Shown here: in pieces, positions 33,420-43,702 of the stretch | Position numbering within the stretch: position 1 is the stretch's first letter | Layout: each line of letters starts with the position of its first letter | DNA from: Notospermus geniculatus | Taxonomy: Eukaryota > Nemertea > Pilidiophora > Heteronemertea > Lineidae | DNA: 64,000 nucleotides | NCBI GenBank assembly: GCA_002633025.1 | Contig: NMRB01000271.1 | Location: 188,490 to 252,489 of the forward strand | Reading direction: 5' to 3' | Program-made: the position numbers and the translations under genes | The notes under the pieces: generated by a model | The model's input: only the letters and a program-made list of their open reading frames with translations | Told to the model about the DNA's origin: nothing | Databases searched by the model: none

Positions 33420-33980
33420 GACCTAGGATGGTGCATCTAGAAAGTGCTTACTACACGAAAACCAACCTGACACAAACTCCATCACAAAGCGGCAGGTTAT
33501 TTGGTGCTCCTGGCCAAAGGTGAGGCACAGCTTTATCATGAAGGAATAGTGGCATATGTCGTCTAGGCCGAGTTTATGAATTTAATGTACAAAACTGCAG
33601 CATTGTGAACATAAAACGGTGACTTTATGGCCGAGTTGACTGATTCCTTCGCATCCAGGTGTTCGTGCTATACCGAAGCACGCAGCCGATGCACGTAGCA
33701 ATCACCTGTGGACGAGTGCGTCACTCTCCCATTTTCCCCCAAGTGATCACAATAGGCTTGCTGCGCATGCGCAGGCAAGCCTAAAAAAACTAGAAAAAAA
33801 TGTTTTAATTTTTTTTTTCAACAAAATTGGTCCATGTTAAACTGGTTGGCCCTATTATCTTCCAAAATAATAACTGTTACGTATATATACATTATTTTCA
33901 TGATTTCTGGCCATAATATGATACCAGTGCCAGTGCCAGTGCCAGTGCCAGCGTGCCAGGTTAAGAACCAACCCGACGTG
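33420..33980 (+). repeat. Duplicated segment with CCAGTG microsatellite
   Basis: 33430-33790 (tggtgcatctagaaagtgc through ctgcgcatgcgcaggcaagc) is nearly identical to 47059-47335 plus 47698-47790. A ccagtg run at about 33925-33957 follows, and the 33780-33970 part recurs inverted at 45440-45650. Confidence 0.85.
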
Positions 33981-34029
33981 ATCTAGGTCATGGCCTTGCG
34001 GTTGTGAGGAAACACTGAAGTCACACGTA

Positions 34030-34605
34030 CCAGAAGTGTGTGAGACATTTTATGATTACTTCCACATGTAACCGTTCTGAGGAAACCAAGGACATTTGGA
34101 TTGGAGACACACTGACAAAGGAAGGACATTCCAGAAAGAAGGACTTTATATTTCAATTCAGGAGAGAAGGGATGTCAATGTTTAAACACACAGTCACGAG
34201 AGGACATTCTGGAGAGGAAGGACCAAATGAAAAAGTCATATTTCAGGTCTGGGAGAGGGTGCTTGTCACCAATTTCACCCATTTCTCTCGTCTTAAAACG
34301 CTCATATATCTCCACAACACAACAACCTAAATCGTACATTGCAGTCGATAGACTAGCTAATTCTAACAGACAGCTACCTCTAACAGATAGAGTACAAAAT
34401 ATAAATACAAAGGCCCGTATTCTAGAAGCTTCCTTAACTCTAAAGTCCACTTTAAGCTTTTGTATTCTGCCCTGCAAACAATAGCTAAAGGTAGACCATA
34501 GAGTTAAGGAAGTTTATAGATACGGCCCAAAATGTGAAATTACTCAGCAAGACACCTGTAGTTCCGAGATTTCCCCAACTGAAATACTATGTTAAGGCCC
34601 CTGCA
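34030..34605 (+). repeat. Family B copy with inserted MITE
   Basis: It contains the family blocks aaaccaaggacatttgg, ggagacacactgacaaagg and ggtgcttgtcacc, and ends with cgagatttcccca. The 117-bp element at 34412-34528 interrupts it at atacaaa|atgtg, where the 8418 copy is uninterrupted. Confidence 0.85.
34412..34528. mobile_element. 117-bp MITE with GGCCCGTAT ends
   Basis: The inverted ends ggcccgtattctagaagctt and its imperfect complement are flanked by AAA on both sides. The uninterrupted family B copy near 8418 shows a single aaa, supporting a three-base duplication. Relatives are at 38291-38406 and 43463-43581. Confidence 0.8.
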
Positions 34606-34617
34606 ATTTTTTATCTA

Positions 34618-34842
34618 CAGTAAACTCGAGTTTAAACCAACGGTTCATTATGTTCATAAGCACACCCAAAGTAGGGTCAGTTTCACCCTACATGTAGGCC
34701 TTAAGCAAGTATTCATTACATCACGTGGTTGTGATCGTACAAGCAATTCCAGCCATTCAGCGTAATAGTTGTTATGTTTTATTCACTCCCATTTCGACTG
34801 TGGGTGTGCTTATGAACCGGTGGTTTAAACTCGAGTTTACTG
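34618..34842. mobile_element. TA-flanked mariner-like MITE, 225 bp
   Basis: The ends cagtaaactcgagtttaaac and its complement are flanked by TA on each side, with arms continuing through ggttcat and aagcacaccca. TA flanks and a CAGT start fit Tc1/mariner-type elements. No transposase. Confidence 0.72.
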
Positions 34843-36223
34843 TATTTAGCGGGCGAGCCAACATTGTATTTGCCATTTTTGGAATAAAAATAAAAATGGA
34901 TTTTTCATATTTTATACTTTCAAATTCCCCTCAGAAATGCCAAGAAAAAAATAAATTATCATCAAACAAACTTATGTTCCAAGCTCGAATACAGCATTTA
35001 TCTTTGAATATTTCATGCACTTTTGCTCGATTTTATTTCTATTTTGATCCCTCCTACAATTCATTACCATTTCAAAAACATACTCTGAAGACAAAAATGG
35101 CATCTTGTCCACCTTTTATTTTTATTTATTATTCCTACCACTACCATGACTAACAGCTGAGTTTTGAATGTTTCACCCTCTAAACATTACGATCTCTTGC
35201 CTTAGGAGCAAAATGCCGTTCGTACCTCGATCTGCGGCGCAAATCGAGGTATAATTAACGGCGGATTAGTGGGCTGGGTTGTTTACATAGTCAACACAAG
35301 TGCTCTCTCTTTAACTTGGCTAAAAGCAACAAATCATGAAAATAAAATCGGGGCACTTCTCAAAGTCATACAGTCGAACTGCAAATTCTTTTCTATATCA
35401 AATACTTCTTTTAAATTTTAAAATACGCCAAGAAATAATGATTTTGGAGAGGTAAATTTGCGACAGGAATAACGCAACGGCTGTTGAGCCATTCATTTCC
35501 ATCCCCACTCTGTCTTCAGCTGGCTTGGGCCGGTGTAACGTAGTGTATTGTGTACACTAGCCTACAGTGTTCATTTTACATTGGAATCTGTGTAGAAAGA
35601 TCGTGAAGCCGGACCTACGGCATCATTTGAGCGGTTTGGTGAAAATCTATGAAGAGTTGGATTGAGTCAATGATAGGAATAGGCCTGATGAGTTCCCAGA
35701 AAACATTGGTTGCGATTAGAAATGTGATTTGAGCTGTGTGAGAAGGAAAATTCTTGCAAATTTTGAGTGGGTTTTAGCAGTACACCTACGGCCGCCATCT
35801 TGGTTAGAATTTCGGCAAATCTTGAGGCAATTTTTGGCTAATAACTCAACTTTCTGCTGATGGATTTTATTCATAAGTTAGACATGAATTCTGATGTTAG
35901 TTAGCTTTCGAATCATTACGATGATGTTTGATGATGATGCCATGGGAACTGTAGAATAGACCATTTTGAGTGATTATGCCCAGGTGATCATGTTGGCTAC
36001 CACAGGGCATGCAGGGAGGGAGGCTCGAAATTCAACAGCCAGAGCGATTAAGCAGACTGGGAACTCAAGTGTGCCAAACGGCTCAACGCTCGACTGAGTT
36101 TGAAAAGATTCGCTTCATAATCGGGCAATAGAGGGCTCTGTATTTTTTCAACAAAATTCCTGGGGCAAAGATTTCCTAATGAACAGAATTAAAATAATTG
36201 CACAGTGGCCTAAGTCCCAATCA
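34843..36223. other. Intron sequence, nothing recognised
   Basis: A/T-rich in 34850-35150, otherwise ordinary. I see no exon with phase-1 borders and no clear repeat. Confidence 0.35.
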
Positions 36224-37312
36224 GCTTTTGAACTTTGACCTCAGTGACCTTGAGAAGTAGGTCAAATAAAAAACCTGCTACCTATGTCAGTACCCTTATT
36301 AGATTGCCCGATGCTAAAAAATTGGGATATGGTACAGACAGTACTTCAGGCGTTACTGCACTCTTTGTATTTTTGGTTTTGGCCTTGTGGTGGCCAAGCC
36401 AAGAATCAAATCGTACTAATGGTGTCATGGGTCATCTAACAATGTTTGACATAGGGGTACAACAAGTATAACATATGTACCAAATTTCAGATCAATACCC
36501 CCAGCAGTTACAAAACGTGCACGCCACTCACAGCGGACAAGACACTGCATCATACAGTGTGTATCTGAAAAAAGGAAACCGAGATTAATTTGTTAATTTC
36601 TTGAACATGGCTAAACATTTTGGAAATTGGAAACCACCATTTATTACCTAATGATGTCCTCTTTCTTATGACACCACGAAATCCAATTTACTGCCACAGA
36701 TGACTGAGCACGAAGCACTTTAATCAGCCATGTCAGAACTGGTCTTGCACCAGATAGATCTTTTGGAATTGAACCTTGTCTGCTTAGTGCAGGGTTTTTG
36801 TTGGGCTTCCAAATTATGCAATCCTCTGCATGTTACACATTTCACACTTCTCAAAAGTTGGAAAGGTTGTTCATTTTCTCAGACCAGCAAAATGCAGCTT
36901 ACAACTGAGCAGCGTGTGTTTGTGGTAACAGAGTGGTTGAGGACTGGAAGCCTCCAACAAGTAGCAGATGCATTTGGACAGGAATAAGCACCCAAATGTT
37001 AAATCACTCAATAAAAAATGTTGTACATGACTCACTGGTCTTTTTTCCTTGTTTTAATGTGAAAATTGTTGGAGTAAGGCTGCTGTGAATCTGGTGCAAG
37101 ACCAGTTCTGACATGGTTGATTGAACTGCTTCGTGCTCAGTCATCTGTGACAGTAAATTGGATTTCTTGGTGTCATAAGAAAGAGGACATAATTAGATAA
37201 TAAATGGTGGTTGCCAATTTCCAAAATGTTTAGCCATGTCCAAGAAATTAACAAATTAATATCGGTTTCCTTTTTTCTGATACACACTGTATATCTCACA
37301 GGTGAGCTAAAA
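36224..37312 (+). repeat. Family A copy carrying a Tc1/mariner-like element
   Basis: tgaactttgacctcagtgac and accaaatttcag blocks run to 36552, and the 3' end (tatctcacaggtgagctaaa) resumes at 37290. The 36555-37289 element splits it. Family B follows directly at about 37335. Confidence 0.85.
36555..37289. mobile_element. Tc1/mariner-like element with ~205-bp inverted repeats
   Basis: The ends cagtgtgtatctgaaaaaag and complement are flanked by TA (36553-36554, 37290-37291). The arms extend about 205 bp on each side. The family A copy at 38490-38520 gives the empty site. Between the arms a 31-codon frame (36892-36987) reads MQLTTEQRVFVVTEWLRTGS and on to a stop; this resembles the N-terminal helix-turn-helix start of Tc1/mariner-type transposases. 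The rest of the transposase is missing, so it is non-autonomous. Confidence 0.85.
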
Positions 37313-37334
37313 AAGTGTTCCCATATTCTCTCCC

Positions 37335-37690
37335 CCAACGTTTCCTTGAAGTCAACGCTAAAAGTGTGAGAGACATTTTGATTTCTTCCCTATGTTAGTA
37401 CTAAGGAAAGCAAGGACATTTTAGATTGGAGACACACTGACAAAGGAAGGACATTCCACAAAGAAGGACTTTGTATTTCAACTCAGGAGAGAAGGGTTGT
37501 CAATGCTGATATACACAGTCAATGAGAGGACATTCTGGAGAGGAAGGACCAAATGAAAATGTCATATTTCAGGTCTGGGACAGGGTGCTTGTCACCCATT
37601 TCACAGACTGGTCACCATTTTCTCTTCATTGTTAAGACACTCACTCATATGTCCCCACAACGCAACACCCTATTGTAGTCGACAACACTA
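37335..37690 (+). repeat. Family B copy
   Basis: It starts at tttccttgaagtcaacgct immediately after the family A 3' end and runs to gcaacaccctattgtagtcg. It lies just downstream (minus strand) of acidic exon copy 2. Confidence 0.85.
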
Positions 37691-37731
37691 GTCAGCACCA
37701 ATGACAACAAGAAGACAACAAAAAGACTAAC

Positions 37732-37983
37732 CTGTGCATTCTTGGCTTGGGCTTGCATCCTCCAGACCACTGCAAGGCAATTGTTTATTGTCTTGGTGCA
37801 GATTCAACTCTTCGCCAAGTACTTGTGTAGATGGAGAATCCGGCTTCATTTCAATAATCTCACCGTTACATTCCACATTTGTGCTTGCAAGGCTCTGATT
37901 GGACTGTTCACCACAGACGTCTGTCGAGGTTTCAGGATTTTGTTCAATAAGTTCATCTTCTTCACATTCCATCTGGCCATTCC
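37732..37983 (-). CDS. Acidic repeat exon, copy 2
   Basis: 252 bases, phase 1 to 1, with the same acceptor (gtctttgttcag) and donor (G|GTTAGT) as copy 1. The frame is open and differs from copy 1 at a few residues (for example LASTNVECNGEIIEM instead of HASTNEECNGDVIEM). The intron upstream of it (37984-38230) is also nearly identical to the intron upstream of the other copies, so exon and intron were duplicated together. Confidence 0.83.
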
Positions 37984-38290
37984 CTGAACAAAGACAAAAA
38001 ACTTAGCAGAATTATCTTTCATGAAGTGGGTTATAAGGGAGAAGATTATTCATACAGTTTGTAATTATTCAATTCTGACCTCTGTAACCTTGAAAGGCAG
38101 GTCAACTCAAGCCCACATGATACGGCATGCCTTCAAATGGATATACCCAGCATAACAGTGGTGATGATGGAACTAGTACCGGTACTGAACGCATCTCTTA
38201 TCTTTTTGTCTTTCACCTTTGTAACTTTATATAAGCCCCCTCCCCCTGGATACACAAACAAATTTTGTGACGTTTCAGCCATTAGTCAAA

Positions 38291-38406
38291 GGGCCGTATT
38301 TCAGAAGCCTCAACTCAAACGTCCACTTTAAGCTTTTGTATTCTGCCCTGGAAACAATAGCTAAAAGTAAAGCTTACAGTTAAAGGAAGCTTCTAGAATA
38401 TGGCCC
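38291..38406. mobile_element. 116-bp MITE, gggccgtat ends
   Basis: The inverted ends gggccgtatttcagaagcct and an imperfect complement (ttctagaatatggccc) match the elements at 34412 and 43463. Confidence 0.72.
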
Positions 38407-38407
38407 A

Positions 38408-39090
38408 TTGAGTTATAGCAAGACATTTCAGATCAATAGCCCCAGTGGTTACAAAACGTGCACGCTACTCACAGACAACAACAAACAACAGACACTGCAT
38501 CATGACTATATCTCACAGGTGAGCTAAAAAAGTGTTCCCATCTCTCTCACCCAATGTTTCCTTGAAGTCAACGCTAAAAGTGTGAGAGACATTTTGATTT
38601 CTTCCCTATGTTAGTACTAAGGAAAGCAAGGACATTTTAGATTGGAGACACACTGACAAAGGAAGGACATTCCACAAAGAAGGACCTTGTATTTCAACTC
38701 AGGAGAGAAGGGTTGTCAATGCTGAAACACACAGTGAATGAGAGGACATTCTGGAAAGGAAGGACCAAATGAAAAATTCATATTTTCAAGTCTGGGACAG
38801 GGTGCTTGTCACCCATTTCACCCACTGGTCACCCATTTTCTCCATAAGGGACACACTCTGCGTGAGCTACTGCGAAACTAATGTATTAGGCCAGCCCTGC
38901 ATACCATGATCTATAAATACACACAGTACACCTGCATGGTCTATATTCCTGTCTGCAGTGAAGTACAGCTGACTGCAGACAGGATTTTGCAGTAGCTCGT
39001 CCTTAAGACGAAACCGTTAAGACACTCGCTCATACATGTATGTCCCCACAACGCAACACCCGATATTGTAGTCGACAAGACTTGTCTGCA
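38408..39090 (+). repeat. Family A end followed by family B, with MITE
   Basis: The A part (38408-38527) ends ctcacaggtgagctaaaaaa; the B part (about 38555-38843) continues after the 155-bp MITE to about 39090. This unit closely repeats the one at 37290-37690, so the acidic-exon block and this A/B block were amplified together. Confidence 0.82.
38848..39002. mobile_element. 155-bp MITE of the GGGACACAC family
   Basis: The ends gggacacactctgcgtgagc and gcagtagctcgtcc-type partner are flanked by TAA and TTA. The interior matches the elements at 28245 and 44104. Confidence 0.75.
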
Positions 39091-39113
39091 CCAATGATAA
39101 CAAAAAGACTAAC

Positions 39114-39365
39114 CTGTGCATTCTTGGCTTGGGCTTGCATCCTCCAGACCACTGCAAGGCAATTGTTTATTGTCTTGGTGCAGATTCAACTCTTCGCCAA
39201 GTACTTGTGGAGATGAAGAATCCGGCTTCATTTCAATAATGTCACCGTTACATTGCTCATTTGTGCTTGCAAGGCTCTGATTGGACTGTTCACCACAGAC
39301 GTCTGTCGAGGTTTCAGGATTTTGTTCAATAATCTCATCTTCTTCACATTCCAGCTGGCCATTCC
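39114..39365 (-). CDS. Acidic repeat exon, copy 3 (no ATG)
   Basis: 252 bases, phase 1 to 1, open throughout. It starts NGQLECEEDEIIEQNPETST, so the Met of copies 1 and 2 is Leu; as an internal exon it needs no start codon. The tail is SQECT. Splice sites match the other copies. It joins the unrecognised 39848-40165 exon upstream in frame (G|GG, Gly). Confidence 0.83.
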
Positions 39366-39847
39366 CTGAACAAAGACAAAAAACTTACCAGAATTATCTT
39401 TCTTAAAGTGGGCTATAAGGTGGAAGACAATTATTCATACAGTTTGTAATTATTCAATTTTGACCTTTGTAATTACCTTGAAAGGCAGGTCAACTCAAGC
39501 CCACATGATACGGCATGTTTTCTAATGGATATACCCAGCATAACAGTGGTGACGATGGAACCATTACTGAAGGCGTGTCTTATCTTTTTTTAACTTTTCA
39601 ACTTTATATATTAAGCCCCCCACCCCCCACCCCCCCAGGGATACACAAACAAAACTTGTGACATTTCAGCCATTAGTCAAAAGGCCGCGCAATCGAACAG
39701 CACACAGGCAGCAAAACATTGCCTTTAACCTGAATAAATATGAATTTAAATGCTGATTAAGCAAAACACCCTTTGTGAATTTGGCCCTTAGTTTTGGAGA
39801 CTTAATATCCGACTGTACCAGAAATGAAAGGCATTAATTAAACTTAC

Positions 39848-40165
39848 CTTGATAATACTTATGAAAGTCATGCAAAATTGAGTCCATTAGAACAATAAAC
39901 ACATGGCCCCTCTGGCCACCACAACATCTCAGAGCACACCTATTTTCATAGGAAATCTTGTCTGAAAGGAAGCCATCCGCATCGTACAACTCAGAATACA
40001 TCATGTGGGTTCTGGATCTTGTAATATGCTCCTCTTTTTTTGGAAGTAAAAGCCAATGTCCATTATCGCAGTTGTTTTTGGCATGATTCATCAGGTCAGT
40101 GAAGCCAGTCTTCTTGATGTTTTCAATAAACTTCTCAATCAGTCTATGCATTGTTGCCATGTCGC
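39848..40165 (-). CDS. Unrecognised Cys/His-containing exon (106 codons)
   Basis: The acceptor cgttttttacag and donor G|GTAAGT give 318 bases, phase 1 to 1. The peptide starts DMATMHRLIEKFIENIKKTG, continues FTDLMNHAKNNC and NGHWLLLPKKEEH, and ends with ENRCALRCCGGQRGHVFIVL followed by an amphipathic MDSILHDFHKYYQG. It is a folded-looking mix of helices and Cys/His residues, unlike the flanking acidic exons. I do not recognise the domain; a zinc-binding or adaptor fold is conceivable. It occurs once in this window, between acidic copies 3 and 4. Confidence 0.75.
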
Positions 40166-40301
40166 CTGTAAAAAACGAGAAGAGGTCGATGACAAAACCA
40201 AGACAAAACCCTTTCAACATTTATCACATTTGCAACCTCTCTTATTTTTGCCTTGTCTGCACCAAAACAGTCTCGAACAAAAAAAGAACAAAAAGACTAA
40301 C

Positions 40302-40557
40302 CTGTGCATTCTTGGCTTGGGCTTGCATCCTCCAGACCACTGCAAGGCAATTGTTTATTGTCTTCGTGCAGATTCAACTCTTCGCCAAGTACTTGTGTAG
40401 ATGGAGAATCCGGCTTCATTTCAATAACGTCACCGTTACCTTGCTCATTTGTGCTTGCATGGCTCTGATTGGACTGTTCACCACAGACGTCTGTCGAGGT
40501 TTCAGGATTTAATTTGTTCAATAATTTCATCTTCTTCACATTCCATCTGGCCATTCC
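40302..40557 (-). pseudogene. Acidic repeat exon, copy 4 (frameshifted)
   Basis: Both splice sites match the other copies, but the exon is 256 bases because of four extra bases (aatt) near 40511. In the phase used by its sisters it reads ECEEDEIIEQIKS and then hits TGA. If included in mRNA it would truncate the protein; skipping it is harmless because the flanking phases are equal. It is either a dead copy or a conditionally used premature-stop exon. Confidence 0.85.
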
Positions 40558-40819
40558 CTGAACAAAGACAAAAAACTTAGCAGAATTATCTTTCATGAAG
40601 TGGGTTATAAGGGAGAAGATAATTATTCATACAGTTTATAATTATTCAATTCTGACCTCTGTAACCTCGAAAGGCAGGTCAACTCAAGCCCACATGATAC
40701 GGCATGCCTTCAAATGGATATACCCAGCATAACAGTGGTGATGATGGAACCAGTACCGGTACTGAACGCGTCTTTTATCTTTTTGTCTTTCACCTTTAGG
40801 CCTATAACCATTTATCCCC

Positions 40820-41227
40820 NNNNNNNNNNNNNNNNNNNNNNNNNNNNNNNNNNNNNNNNNNNNNNNNNNNNNNNNNNNNNNNNNNNNNNNNNNNNNNNNN
40901 NNNNNNNNNNNNNNNNNNNNNNNNNNNNNNNNNNNNNNNNNNNNNNNNNNNNNNNNNNNNNNNNNNNNNNNNNNNNNNNNNNNNNNNNNNNNNNNNNNNN
41001 NNNNNNNNNNNNNNNNNNNNNNNNNNNNNNNNNNNNNNNNNNNNNNNNNNNNNNNNNNNNNNNNNNNNNNNNNNNNNNNNNNNNNNNNNNNNNNNNNNNN
41101 NNNNNNNNNNNNNNNNNNNNNNNNNNNNNNNNNNNNNNNNNNNNNNNNNNNNNNNNNNNNNNNNNNNNNNNNNNNNNNNNNNNNNNNNNNNNNNNNNNNN
41201 NNNNNNNNNNNNNNNNNNNNNNNNNNN
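40820..41227. other. Assembly gap (408 N)
   Basis: Unresolved bases lie in the intron between acidic copies 4 and 5, inside the duplicated intron sequence. The array may be collapsed here and further exon copies may be missing. Confidence 0.99.
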
Positions 41228-41275
41228 TGTCTGCACCAAAAGAGTCTGAAACAAAAAGAGAACAAAAAGACTAAC

Positions 41276-41527
41276 CTGCACGTTCTTGGCTTGGGCTTGC
41301 ATCCTCCAGACCACTGCAAGGCAATTGTTTATTGTCTTGGTGCAGATTCAACTCTTCGCCAAGTACTTGTGGAGACGAAGAATCCGGCTTCATTTCAATA
41401 ATGTCACCGTTACATTCCTCATTTGTGCTTGCAAGGCTCTGATTGGACTGTTCACCACAGACGTCTGTCGAGGTTTCAGGATTTTGTTCAATAATTTCAT
41501 CTTCTTCACATTCCAGCTGGCCATTCC
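41276..41527 (-). CDS. Acidic repeat exon, copy 5 (no ATG)
   Basis: 252 bases, phase 1 to 1, with the standard splice sites. It starts NGQLECEEDEIIEQ, like copy 3, and ends SQERA, like copy 1. It is the most upstream copy seen. The duplicated intron sequence upstream stops after about 30 bp, suggesting the edge of the amplified block. No upstream exon that joins it was identified. Confidence 0.82.
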
Positions 41528-41599
41528 CTGAACAAAGACAAAAAACTTAGCAGAATGATCTTTCTTGAAGTGGGTTATAAGATTGTAATTACCGGTACT

Positions 41600-43460
41600 G
41601 AATTCTATTTTGACCTCTCTAACTTTATGTCATGTATCCTCATTGGAAGATACACCTATGATAAACATTTGGAGATGATCCAGCCACTAGCCATTGAGTT
41701 ATTGGACTGTTTGTGTTCACGGTTTTGGCCACCATGGCTGAGTTCGATTGGTCTACTCGAGGGTAGAGTGTGAGTCCCGACAAAATTGCACGTGACTGAC
41801 ATGTGATCACTTGTACTACCATCTGCGCATGTCGAGTGGGAGTTGCAAGAGAACGCTCAACTCTTAACTCGCTCAACTCTCGCGATGGCGGGAGTTACGA
41901 ATTGAAAAATATTTTGAGCTTGGGCCAAGAATAATGTTGTAGTAGGCCCCTATTAATTGACGACATTGACGTGTCATCGTTTGAAATGCATCGGAATATG
42001 ACAAAAACGGAACAAAAGTGAATTTTCTTCGTACATTTTCACTGCACTGCCACCTAGGCCTAACGTTACCATGGTTACCACAGCACATGAGGCTCCGGTG
42101 GGGGTTTTCACGTAAAATCGGGGTTCTAGGCCTGTACAATGTGTACGGTGAGTGTAAAAAGAGTCTTTTTTACATACCATGTGCATACATGCACACTCTG
42201 TAGGCTAATTGTCCCAAGAACCCCGATTTTAAGGGTGGAAAACCCTGCAATTGCGCCTGTGTTTCACATCGCCGCCATTTTGTCATGTGGTACAGTCGAG
42301 TTCAACCCTCGCATCGCCGAGGGTACGACTCGAGTCTCTAACTAGGTCAAATATGACGTCACGCGGGTAGCTACCCTCGGGTTCTCTTGAGTTTGATTGC
42401 CGGTCGGACCGATCGGGTCGACCCTCGGGTTCCAATCGAACTCGGCCCATGGTGGCCAAGCCAAGAATCGAATCCAACCGAAACTTGGTACCATAGGTTA
42501 TCTGACATAGGGGTATAAATGTGACCCTCCATGGCCAAACCAGTCGCATGTTGCTCTTGGCTTGGCAGGTTGAGACCAAGGCCCAGTTTCAACTGCTGCG
42601 CTCAAAGTTAAGATTGAGGTTGACCTGAGCTGAGTAATATGATTTGTCATTACAATTTGAGGTTGAGAACGACTTTAAAGTGGTCCCGAACTGCCAGGAC
42701 AAGCGAGACAGCCTCGTTTTCATTTTCCCACGTTACGCCCATCTCAAACGAGATGAATGAACGCCTGTCAATCATCACGTGACGTCGACATTACTACATG
42801 TATGGAATTTACTGCGCGATCACTGATTGAGCAAGTTCTGAAAGACTGACAGCTGATTAGTGTCAAAACAACATGGCGCCACCGATTCACCAAGTCGCGA
42901 ATTTTCCTCGATCTCGGGGATTTTAGGGGCAGTTTTACTGAGAGTGTTCAATCTGACACGAGTGACACCAGTGATGACAATGTCGGCCGGCTTACCAGGC
43001 AAGTTGGTGTTTTCTAGGAACAAGCCCGAGAATAGCTGCCGTTTAACCGGCGGCGAGATCGCCGTCGTCTGGCAATATATATGATGATGATGCCACACAT
43101 ACAAACAACCTCCTCATTCGTCTTAAAACCGAGTTCTTTCTTCATTATGAGCCACTTCGATAACGTTTCTGGACAAATCCACAGCCGCTGGCCGGCATCG
43201 TTTTAGGCCAACCTTTCACTTCTTTCACTTTTTCGCTTCGGGATCCTACTTGCTGCGGTTTGCACGACCATAGTCAGTGTTGACAAACTCAGTTAAGGTA
43301 GCGTAGTGCATGCTCAGAAGCCGGGGGCAGAAATCGGAAGTTCCATTTTCGTGAGTGGTGAAAATGATCAGGTGCCAACTTTTGCTGGCCGGTTTAGGAC
43401 AACTTCAAGGTTCGCTTGAGAAGAAAGTCGACCTTATGACTGGTGCAATGGTCACTTTCA
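41600..43460. other. Repeat traces and CpG-rich patch, no gene
   Basis: Family A scraps lie at 41610-41720 and 42440-42530. About 42700-43300 is CpG-rich, with an ATGGCGCC near 42872 whose frame stops after 17 codons. Inverted words around aaaatcggggttct occur near 42115 and 42215. I see no supported exon. Confidence 0.35.
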
Positions 43461-43462
43461 AT

Positions 43463-43581
43463 GGGCCGTATTTTAGAACATTCCTTAACATTGAGGTCTA
43501 CCTTAAATCTATTGTTCTCGATGGTTTTACAATAGACTTAAGGTCGACCTTAAAGTTAAGGAACGTTCTAAAATACGACCC
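43463..43581. mobile_element. 119-bp MITE, gggccgtat family
   Basis: The inverted ends gggccgtattttagaacatt and complement continue inward (taacattgaggtctacctta and its partner). Relatives are at 34412 and 38291. Confidence 0.75.
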
Positions 43582-43702
43582 AATATTGTATGTCTGTTAT
43601 GAAATCCAAAATAATGTATTTCTTCGTCTTCTGGTGTCATCTTAGCTTACTGCGGCTCTCCTTCTGAGCGACATGCGACTGGTTTGGCTGTGGAGGATCA
43701 CA

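Noticed and set aside
40684-41319. Open frames across 40.8-41.2 kb
   Set aside because: They run through a 408-base assembly gap; the real feature there is the exon at 41276-41527.
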